Positions 27,044 to 33,844 of a DNA stretch of 64,000 nt are shown piece by piece. The notes beneath the pieces were generated by a model. It was given only the letters and a program-made list of their open reading frames with translations. It searched no databases and was not told the origin of the DNA. The DNA is from Caulobacter sp. NIBR2454 (lineage in GTDB: Bacteria > Pseudomonadota > Alphaproteobacteria > Caulobacterales > Caulobacteraceae): positions 3,047,001-3,111,000 of the forward strand of contig NZ_CP114871.1 of NCBI RefSeq assembly GCF_027474405.1, in the 5' to 3' direction. How positions within the stretch are numbered: position 1 is the first letter of the stretch; every line of letters starts with the position of its first letter. The translations under genes and the position numbers were made by a program.

Positions 27044-28306
27044 ATGCGGAAGCTGACCCTGGCGCTGTTGATCGGCGCCTATCTTTGTCTGTCCCTGATC
27101 GTCGCCCTTACGATTTGGCGTAATGGCGGTGGCTGGGGTGCGGGCGTTTCGGCCTTCGTCGGCGGCCTTGGCCTGTGTCTGGCCTTCCACGGCCTGATCG
27201 GCCGGATGATCGAAGCCGCCCAGCTGGAAGGCGAGGTCGACGCCCTCCGCGAAGCCCACTCCATCCTGCTGACCCAGGTCGAGCGCATCGACGCCCGGCT
27301 GACCGAGGTGGTCGAGACCGTCACCGACGACGCCCTGCGCCGCTCGGAAGAGCTGACCAGCGAAGTCCACATGCTGGAAGACGTGGTCCAGCGCATGAGC
27401 GACAAGCTGGAGACCCAGCTGTCGCAGGAAGTCGCGGCCGTTCGCTACGACACCAGCCGCCCGCGCTCGCAACAGTCGGTCGCCCTGCTCGACACCGTCC
27501 GCGACGCCCTGGCCGAGAACCGCGTCGACCTCTACCTGCAGCCCATCGTCGGCCTGCCGCAGCGCAAGATGGTCTTCTACGAGAGCTTCTCGCGCCTTCG
27601 GGACGAGGGCAATCGCGTGATGATGCCGGCAGAGTATCTGGCCGTCGCGGAGCCCGAGGGTCTGGTCGCCGCCATCGACAACTTGCTGCTGTTCCGCTGC
27701 GTGCAGGTGGTTCGCCGCCTAGCGCGCAACGACCGCAAGGTCGGCATCTTCTGCAACATCTCGCTCAACAGCCTGGGCGACGAGGCGTTCTTCTCGCAGT
27801 TCCTCGAATTTATGTCGGCCAACCGCGACCTGTCCGGCTCGCTGATCTTTGAACTGGGCCAGATCGCCTTTGACCAGCGCGGTCCGGTCGAGGCCCGCCA
27901 CATGGCCCGTCTCGCCGCGCTCGGCTTCCGCTTCAGCATCGACAAGGTCAGCGACCTGGATCTCGACTTCCAGGACCTGGCCCGCGCCGACGTGAAGTTC
28001 ATCAAGGTCGGGGCCCAGATGCTGCTCGACCAGCTGGAGGAGGAAGGCGGCCGCCTCGTGCTCGCCTCCCTACCCGACCTGCACGCCGCCGACTTCGCCG
28101 CGCTGACCCGCCGCTATGGTCTGGAGGTCATCGTCGAGAAGGTGGAGAGCGAACGTCAGATCGTCGACCTGCTCGACCTCGACATCGGCTACGGCCAGGG
28201 CAACCTGTTCGGCGAGCCCCGGGTGGTGCGCGACGCGGTCCTGGCCGAGGCCGAAGCCCCGTCCCAGTTCTTCCGCGAAGCCCTGCGCCGCCGGGTGGGG
28301 CGCTAA
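27044..28306 (+). CDS. tipF: TipF-like flagellar polarity protein with degenerate EAL domain
   Basis: 420-residue inner-membrane protein with the TipF layout. Two N-terminal helices (about 4-24 and 33-53) are followed by a coiled coil (about 58-140) and an EAL-family domain (about 155-400). The catalytic set is broken: EAL has become ESF ('FYESFSRLRD'), the DDFG loop is 'IDKVSD' and the AEGVE site is 'VEKVES'. In Caulobacter TipF is a c-di-GMP receptor, not a phosphodiesterase, that helps recruit flagellar parts to the new pole. Symbol by architecture and context. A repeat hairpin follows the stop. Confidence 0.8.
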   Translation: MRKLTLALLIGAYLCLSLIVALTIWRNGGGWGAGVSAFVGGLGLCLAFHGLIGRMIEAAQLEGEVDALREAHSILLTQVERIDARLTEVVETVTDDALRRSEELTSEVHMLEDVVQRMSDKLETQLSQEVAAVRYDTSRPRSQQSVALLDTVRDALAENRVDLYLQPIVGLPQRKMVFYESFSRLRDEGNRVMMPAEYLAVAEPEGLVAAIDNLLLFRCVQVVRRLARNDRKVGIFCNISLNSLGDEAFFSQFLEFMSANRDLSGSLIFELGQIAFDQRGPVEARHMARLAALGFRFSIDKVSDLDLDFQDLARADVKFIKVGAQMLLDQLEEEGGRLVLASLPDLHAADFAALTRRYGLEVIVEKVESERQIVDLLDLDIGYGQGNLFGEPRVVRDAVLAEAEAPSQFFREALRRRVGR

Positions 28307-28316
28307 ACTCTAAAAT

Positions 28317-28405
28317 CCGCTCATCCCGGCGAAGGCCGGGACCCAGGTGAAGCACTGCTGGCTCATCGGATGAATCTGGGTCCCGGCCTTCGCCGGGAAG
28401 AGCGG
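28317..28405. repeat. palindromic intergenic repeat, family B (full hairpin)
   Basis: The arms, 28317-28346 and 28376-28405, are 30 bases each and complementary at 29 positions. They are separated by 29 bases. The core is CCCGGCGAAGGCCGGGACCCAG, in part also seen degenerate at 19289. It fills most of the 128-base gap between the convergent tipF and amidohydrolase genes and could also act as a terminator. Confidence 0.8.
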
Positions 28406-28434
28406 GGCAGGGAAAACCCCACCCCGCCTGCACC

Positions 28435-30018
28435 TTATTTCGCCGGACCCTTGTCGAGCGTCGGCCACTTGACGCCGAGCTGTTCCAGATAGGTCTGGCC
28501 TTTAGTCTCGTCGTAATAGAACGGGCGCATCTGCTCCCGGTACTGGGCCATGATCCCGGTGTTCAACTCGACCGGCGGTTTGGCGTCGCCGATCAGTGGG
28601 GCGTATTTCTCGTTCTTGGTCTGGACGTTGGTGAAGTAGTCCTTGGCCGCCTTGCGCAGCTCCGGCTTCATCAGCAGGTCCAGGGTCGTCATCGCCACCA
28701 CCTTTGAGCCGGCCACCACGCCCTTGTGGGCGATGGGCGTGGCCATGGAGATGCCGTTGCGCCAGTTGTGACCCGGCAGGCCCGGGATGTTGGACGGATA
28801 GTTCACCGTGATGGTCGGCACGGCCCACGACACGTCGCCGATGTCATCCGACCCGCCGCTGCGGGGTTCTTCCAGCGGAGGCTCCAGCTTCTTCAGCTCG
28901 GTATCCAGGCCCGCGGTCTTGTCGGCGCCGACATTGGCCTGCACCGCCTTGGCGAAAGCCTGATCGTCAGCGTCCCACTTGGGCAGGCCCACCGCCTGGA
29001 TGTTGGCGTAGGCGGCCTCGGCGATCGGCTTGGAGAAGTGGCGCGGGGCCGCATAGCCGACCACGCGCTGGGTCACCGTGGTGTCGGTCATCATCGCCGC
29101 GCCGTCGGCGATCTTGTCGCCCATGGCCTTGAGGTCGGCGATCTTCTTGAAGTCCTGCTCGCGGAAATAATACCAGACGGTCGCGCGCTCGGGCACGACG
29201 TTGGGCTGGTCGCCGCCGTCGGTGATCACATAGTGCGACCGCTGCTCCGGGCGGATGTGCTCGCGGCGGAACTCCCAGCCGGCGTTCATCAGCGACACCG
29301 CGTCCAGGGCCGACTTGCCCTGCCACGGCTTGCCCGCCGAGTGGGCGGTCTCACCCTTGAAGGTGTACTGGATCGACACCAGACCGGTGCCCGAGGCCTT
29401 GCCCCAGGTGGTCTGCAGGTTGTCGCCCACGTGGGTGAAGATCACCGCATCCACGTTTTTGAACACGCCGTCGCGGACCATGTAGGCCTTGCTGGCCACC
29501 AGCTCCTCGGCGACGCCCGGCCACAGCATCAGGGTGCCGGCGATGCCGTCGCGCTCCATCAGTTCCTTGACCGCCAGGGCGGCGACCACGTTCACGGCCT
29601 GACCGGAGTTGTGGCCCTCGCCGTGCCCCGGCGCGCCCTCCACCAGCGGCTTGCGATACGGGACGCCCGGCGTCTGCGAGGACTTGGGAATGCCGTCGAT
29701 GTCCGAGCCCAGGGCGATGACCGGCCCGCCGGTCTTGTTGGTCCAGGTGGCGACCCAGCCGGTGGGCAGGCCCGAGGTCCCGCGCTGGATGGTGAAGCCG
29801 TTCTTCTCCAACACGCCGGTGATGTATTTGGAGGTCTCGACCTCCTGAAAGCCCAGCTCCCCGAAGCTGAAGATCGAATCGTTCATCTGCTGGGCCAGCT
29901 TGGCCCGGGCCTCGACGCCGGCGACGGCTTCCTTCTTCAATGTCGGCAACGGCGCCGCATAGGCGGTGGTGGTCATCAGCAGCGCGACAAGCGCGCCGGG
30001 CATAGCCCGTTTCATCAT
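28435..30018 (-). CDS. exported M20-family amidohydrolase (AbgB-like)
   Basis: 527-residue zinc amidohydrolase/peptidase of the M20D group, close to AbgB-type aminobenzoyl-glutamate hydrolases. Signal peptide MMKRAMPGALVALLMTTTAYA. Metal-site blocks are 'ALGSDIDGIP', 'PGHGEGHNSG' and 'WPGVAEELVASKAYM'; dimerisation or lid segment 'THVGDNLQTTWGK'. 'GGDQPNVVPERATVWYYFR' is conserved. It likely hydrolyses an acyl- or benzoyl-amino acid in the periplasm. Start: the second ATG at 30015 is equally possible. Confidence 0.88.
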   Translation of the reverse strand: MMKRAMPGALVALLMTTTAYAAPLPTLKKEAVAGVEARAKLAQQMNDSIFSFGELGFQEVETSKYITGVLEKNGFTIQRGTSGLPTGWVATWTNKTGGPVIALGSDIDGIPKSSQTPGVPYRKPLVEGAPGHGEGHNSGQAVNVVAALAVKELMERDGIAGTLMLWPGVAEELVASKAYMVRDGVFKNVDAVIFTHVGDNLQTTWGKASGTGLVSIQYTFKGETAHSAGKPWQGKSALDAVSLMNAGWEFRREHIRPEQRSHYVITDGGDQPNVVPERATVWYYFREQDFKKIADLKAMGDKIADGAAMMTDTTVTQRVVGYAAPRHFSKPIAEAAYANIQAVGLPKWDADDQAFAKAVQANVGADKTAGLDTELKKLEPPLEEPRSGGSDDIGDVSWAVPTITVNYPSNIPGLPGHNWRNGISMATPIAHKGVVAGSKVVAMTTLDLLMKPELRKAAKDYFTNVQTKNEKYAPLIGDAKPPVELNTGIMAQYREQMRPFYYDETKGQTYLEQLGVKWPTLDKGPAK

Positions 30019-30153
30019 CGGTCGTGATCCATGCTCAACGGGCGTAGCGCCCCCCAGGAGTTAGACGTCGTACAGCGCCTGTTCCCCAGCGCATGGGGGC
30101 ATGGCGGGGCCAAGCCTGGCAAGGACACTCGCATCGTTTGGAGCTTTTATCGC

Positions 30154-30264
30154 CGCCTCCCTCGCCCTTGTGGCGAGGGTCCCTGCATCAGCCGCCTCGG
30201 AGCTTGTAATTCAGGCGCTGAACGAGCGGACACAGGGACCCTAGGCACAAGGCCTAGGGAGGCG
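30154..30264. repeat. inverted pair of hairpins with compensatory base changes (family C)
   Basis: The 308-base gap 30019-30326 holds no gene. It contains two 32-base arms, 30154-30185 and 30233-30264, inverted to each other and alike at 28 positions. Each arm is itself an 8-bp hairpin with a CTTGT loop: CCCTCGCC/GGCGAGGG in the left arm and, read inverted, CCCTAGGC/GCCTAGGG in the right. The four differences are two base-pair swaps that keep both stems paired, the sign of a conserved folded element (REP-doublet style). Confidence 0.75.
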
Positions 30265-30326
30265 AGACTGGAGCACATCGCAAGGTTCGGAATGCTCAAC
30301 TCGTCAGAACCGGCCATACCCGCCCG

Positions 30327-31025
30327 ATGATCGCTCCCGACACCCTCGACTGGCCGCGCATCGCCGCCGAACTGGACGCCCGCGGCTGGGCTCTGACCGG
30401 CCGCGTCCTCGACGACGCCGATTGCGCCGCCCTGGCCGGCCTCTACCCACAGGACGCCGGCTTTCGCAGCCGGGTGGTCATGGCTCGGCACGGCTTTGGC
30501 CGGGGTGAGTACAAGTATTTCAGCTACCCCCTGCCCCATACGGTCCAGATCCTGCGCGCCGGGCTCTATCCGCACCTGTCGGCCATCGCCAACCGCTGGG
30601 CCGAGCGCCTGTCGGAGGACCGCCGCTTCCCGCCGACCCTGGACGAGATGCTGGCCCGCTGCCGCGACGGCGGGCAGCTTCGCCCCACGCCGCTGCTGCT
30701 CACCTACGGTCCGGGCGACTATAACTGCCTGCACCAGGACCTTTATGGAGAGCACGTCTTTCCCTTGCAGGCCGCCTTCCTGCTGGACGAGCCGGGCGTG
30801 GATTTCGAGGGCGGCGAGTTCGTCCTGGTCGAGCAGCGCCCCCGCCAGCAGTCCGCGCCCCAGGTCGTACCCCTGTTCAAGGGCGAGAGCGTGATCTTCG
30901 CCGTGCGTGAACGTCCGGCGGAGGGAACGCGTGGCGTCCACCGCCGCATGTTGCGCCACGGCGTCAGCGAAATCCGCAGCGGCCGGCGGCGCACCATGGG
31001 CGTCATCTTCCATGATGCGAGTTGA
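30327..31025 (+). CDS. 2OG-Fe(II) oxygenase family protein
   Basis: 232-residue non-heme iron dioxygenase-like protein. The double-stranded beta-helix iron triad is visible as H136-x-D138 ('CLHQDLYGEH') and H205 ('GVHRRMLRHG'). A downstream Arg-rich 'SGRRRTMGVIFHD' would bind 2-oxoglutarate. The substrate is unknown; a protein or nucleic-acid hydroxylase role is possible. The stop overlaps or abuts the next gene (HAD hydrolase), suggesting co-transcription. Confidence 0.87.
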   Translation: MIAPDTLDWPRIAAELDARGWALTGRVLDDADCAALAGLYPQDAGFRSRVVMARHGFGRGEYKYFSYPLPHTVQILRAGLYPHLSAIANRWAERLSEDRRFPPTLDEMLARCRDGGQLRPTPLLLTYGPGDYNCLHQDLYGEHVFPLQAAFLLDEPGVDFEGGEFVLVEQRPRQQSAPQVVPLFKGESVIFAVRERPAEGTRGVHRRMLRHGVSEIRSGRRRTMGVIFHDAS

Positions 31026-31057
31026 CCGGAACGCCTGATCCCCGCTACCGCCGGGGC

Positions 31058-31927
31058 ATGCGCCCTGCTCCCCTGCTCCCCGCCGGCCTGTCCGAACTCA
31101 AAGATCGCTACGACGTCTTGCTGTGCGACGTCTGGGGCGTGATCCACAACGGGCGCGAAAGCTTCCCCGAGGCCTGCGCCGCCCTGGCCCGCTGGAACGC
31201 CGAGGTCGGTCCCGTGGTGCTGATCTCCAACGCGCCCCGCCCGGCCAGCGATGTGCTGTCCCAGCTTGAGCAACTGAAGGTGCCGCAGGAGTCGTGGGCC
31301 GCCTTCGTCACCTCCGGCGACGCCACCCGCGCCCTGCTGGCCGAACGCGCTCCCGGCCCGGTCTGGACCGTCGGCCCCGTGCGCGACGGCCCGCTCTATG
31401 ATGGCCTGGGTCTGGCCTTCGCGGATGCGGAGGACGCCGCCTTCATCTCCATGACCGGCCTCTATGACGACGAGACCGAAACGCCGGAGGACTACCGCGA
31501 GCGCCTGCAGGTCGCGGCCGACCGCAAGCTGCCCCTGATCTGCGCCAATCCCGACCGCGTGGTGCAACGCGGCGACAAGCTGATCTACTGCGCCGGCGCC
31601 CTCGCCGATCTTTACGAGACCCTGGGCGGCCAGGTGCTGATGGCCGGCAAGCCCTACGCCCCGATCTACGACCTTGCGCTAACAGAGGCCGAACGCCTGC
31701 TGGGCCGCCCGGCCGACCGCAGCCGCGTGCTGTGCATCGGCGACGGCGTCATCACCGACGTCCTGGGCGCCGAAAATCAAAAGCTGGACTGCCTGTTCAT
31801 CGCCAAAGGCATCCACGGCCTGAAGGCCATGGGTCCCGACGGCCGCCTGCACGCCCCCGCGGTCGAAGCCCTGCTGGCCGCAGAGGGGACCACCGCCGCC
31901 TTCGCCATGGGCGACCTCGTCTGGTGA
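31058..31927 (+). CDS. HAD-superfamily hydrolase, TIGR01459 type
   Basis: 289-residue cytosolic HAD hydrolase of the class IIA, NagD-like alphaproteobacterial TIGR01459 group. Motif I is 'VLLCDVWGVIHNG', where the nucleophile Asp is D25 counted from this start. Motif II is 'VVLISNAPR', and motif III/IV is 'RVLCIGDGVITDVLGAE'. The frame is open from a TTG at 31022 overlapping the previous stop; the ATG at 31058 is preferred because the domain begins just after it. It precedes maoC and ribF as in related genomes. Substrate unknown, probably a sugar or nucleotide phosphate. Confidence 0.87.
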   Translation: MRPAPLLPAGLSELKDRYDVLLCDVWGVIHNGRESFPEACAALARWNAEVGPVVLISNAPRPASDVLSQLEQLKVPQESWAAFVTSGDATRALLAERAPGPVWTVGPVRDGPLYDGLGLAFADAEDAAFISMTGLYDDETETPEDYRERLQVAADRKLPLICANPDRVVQRGDKLIYCAGALADLYETLGGQVLMAGKPYAPIYDLALTEAERLLGRPADRSRVLCIGDGVITDVLGAENQKLDCLFIAKGIHGLKAMGPDGRLHAPAVEALLAAEGTTAAFAMGDLVW

Positions 31928-31994
31928 CATCGCCCCCGCACGGGGTACAACGGCGCCGCAACATAAGAATGCCGGAACGGCGAGGAGAGCGCGG

Positions 31995-32417
31995 GTGAAG
32001 AGCCATTTCCTGGAAGACCTGAGCGTCGGCATGTCCGCGCAGACCACCAACCTGGTCACCGAGGACGTCATCCAGAAGTTCGCAGCGGTCAGCGGCGACA
32101 CCAATCCGGTCCATCTGGACGCCGAGTTCGCGGCGGGTACGTCCTTCGGCGAGCGGATCGCCCACGGCATGCTGTCGGGCGCCTATATCTCGGCCGCCAT
32201 AGGGACCAACCTGCCCGGGCCCGGCGCGATCTACATCTCGCAGTCCATGTCCTTCAAACGCCCGGTGAAGATCGGCGCGGAGGTGGTGACCCGTGTCGAG
32301 ATCACCGCCATCGACGAGGCCAAGGCCCGCGTCACCTTCGCCACCGTCTGCACCGTGAACGGCAAGGCCGTGGTCGACGGCGAGGCCGTGGTCATGGTCC
32401 CCCGCCGGAGCGCCTGA
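31995..32417 (+). CDS. MaoC-like (R)-specific enoyl hydratase
   Basis: 140-residue hot-dog fold protein. The hydratase motif 'SGDTNPVHLDAEFAAGT' carries the catalytic Asp (D35) and His (H40). 'GERIAHGMLSGAYIS' and 'SFKRPVKIGAEV' complete the family signature. Likely hydrates (R)-hydroxyacyl-CoA or -ACP in fatty acid or PHA metabolism. GTG start behind GAGGAG. Its stop directly abuts the TTG start of ribF, so the two genes are coupled. Confidence 0.92.
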   Translation: MKSHFLEDLSVGMSAQTTNLVTEDVIQKFAAVSGDTNPVHLDAEFAAGTSFGERIAHGMLSGAYISAAIGTNLPGPGAIYISQSMSFKRPVKIGAEVVTRVEITAIDEAKARVTFATVCTVNGKAVVDGEAVVMVPRRSA

Positions 32418-33350
32418 TTGACCCTTCGCATCATCCATAGCTGGAAGGACCTGGGTCCCGAGGATCGCGGCGCGTCCGTAGCCCTGGGCAACTTCGACGG
32501 CGTCCACCAGGGCCACCAGCACGTCATCGGCGCGGCGGCCGAGGCGGCCAGGCGGCTCGACGCCCCGCTCGGCGTCATCACCTTCGACCCGCATCCACGC
32601 CGCCTGTTCCGGCCCAACGAGCCGGCCTTCAAGCTGATGAGCCACGACCAGCAGGCCCGCGCCCTTGAGGCCCTGGGCGTGCGGCGGCTCTACCTGCTGC
32701 CCTTCGATTTCGAGATGGCCAGCCTGACCGACCGCGACTTCGCCGAGAAGGTTCTGAAGCAGGGCCTGGGCGTACGCCACGTGGCCGTAGGCTTCGACAT
32801 CTCCTTTGGCCGTGGCCGCACCGGCAGCGCCGACCTGATGCGCGCCTATGGCGACGAGCTTGGCTTCTCGGTTTCAGTCGAGGAAGCCGTGGGCGAAGAG
32901 AGCGGCAAGTTCTCCTCCACCGGCGTGCGCGAAGCACTGCGGTCAGGCCACCCCGAAGAAGCCGCCCACATCCTGGGTCAGCCCTTCGCCATCGAGGGCA
33001 TCGTGCGTCGCGGCCGCCAGCTGGGCCGGCAGCTTGGCTTCCCCACAGCCAATGTGGCGCTGGAGGACTACGTGGTCCCCAGGCTGGGCGTCTACGCCAC
33101 CCGCACCCGCCTGCCCGACGGCCGCGTGGTTCCGGGGGTCGCCAACCTGGGCAACAACCCCACCACCGGCGAGGTCGAGACGCGGCTGGAGACCTGGCTG
33201 TTCGACTTCGACGAGGATCTCTACGGCCAGAACCTTGAGACCCAGCTGATCGCCTTCCTCCGTCCCGAGGAAAAGTTCAGCTCCATCGAGGTCATGGTCG
33301 AGCAGATCCGCCGGGATGAAGCCCAGGCGCGGAAGATTCTGGGGGCCTGA
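32418..33350 (+). CDS. ribF: bifunctional riboflavin kinase/FAD synthetase
   Basis: Makes FMN and FAD from riboflavin. 310 residues. The N-terminal nucleotidyltransferase domain has 'GNFDGVHQGHQ' near 29 and 'GFDISFGRGRTGS'. The C-terminal kinase domain has 'RGRQLGRQLGFPTANV' and 'GVANLGNNPTTG', 'ETWLFDFDEDLYG'. TTG start immediately after the maoC stop. No riboswitch is evident upstream. In many bacteria ribF is followed by ileS and lspA; here 4.3 kb of other genes intervene. Confidence 0.96.
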   Translation: MTLRIIHSWKDLGPEDRGASVALGNFDGVHQGHQHVIGAAAEAARRLDAPLGVITFDPHPRRLFRPNEPAFKLMSHDQQARALEALGVRRLYLLPFDFEMASLTDRDFAEKVLKQGLGVRHVAVGFDISFGRGRTGSADLMRAYGDELGFSVSVEEAVGEESGKFSSTGVREALRSGHPEEAAHILGQPFAIEGIVRRGRQLGRQLGFPTANVALEDYVVPRLGVYATRTRLPDGRVVPGVANLGNNPTTGEVETRLETWLFDFDEDLYGQNLETQLIAFLRPEEKFSSIEVMVEQIRRDEAQARKILGA

Positions 33351-33409
33351 TTGTCGGACTGATCGGCCGCCGTGCGTCCTTCGGGCAACAGCCCCAAGGA
33401 GGACGCCCC

Positions 33410-33844
33410 ATGAGCCCCGACGAAGCCGACATCCGCGCCCTGATCGAAGCCCGCTCGCAGGCCATCCGCGACAAGGACGCCGACCGCGCCCTCGCGACCT
33501 ACGCCGGTCAGGTCGTCAGCTATGATCTGGCCCCGCCCCTGGCCATGACGGGAGATGTCGAGGGCGCGCGCGAAGGCCTGACCGCGTGGTTCGGCACTTG
33601 GGAAGGCGCCATCGGCTATGAGGTCCGCGACCTCGCCGTGGACAGGAGCGACCATCTGGCCCTCGCCTACGGCTTTCTGCGCATCTTCGGGCTCAAGACG
33701 GACGGCGAGCGACCCAGCGTCTGGACGCGAATGACTCTGGGCCTGCGCAAGATCGATGGCTCGTGGCGAATCCACCACGAGCACGTCTCGACACCTTTTT
33801 ACATGGACGGCAGCGGCAAGGCCGCCCTCGACCTGGAGCCCTAG
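33410..33844 (+). CDS. SnoaL/ketosteroid-isomerase-like protein
   Basis: 144-residue NTF2-like fold protein (SnoaL/DUF4440 type). 'DIRALIEARSQAIRDKDADRALATYA' at the N-terminus is the usual helix pair, then strands to 'GSWRIHHEHVSTPF'. Such proteins can be isomerases, hydratases or stress proteins; no conserved catalytic set decides this. AAGGAGG before the ATG is a strong ribosome-binding site. The stop shares CTAG with the stop of the convergent metalloprotease gene. Confidence 0.82.
   Translation: MSPDEADIRALIEARSQAIRDKDADRALATYAGQVVSYDLAPPLAMTGDVEGAREGLTAWFGTWEGAIGYEVRDLAVDRSDHLALAYGFLRIFGLKTDGERPSVWTRMTLGLRKIDGSWRIHHEHVSTPFYMDGSGKAALDLEP

Noticed and set aside
32300..32420. FMN riboswitch before ribF
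   Set aside because: ribF starts directly after the maoC stop with no leader sequence, so there is no room for a riboswitch.
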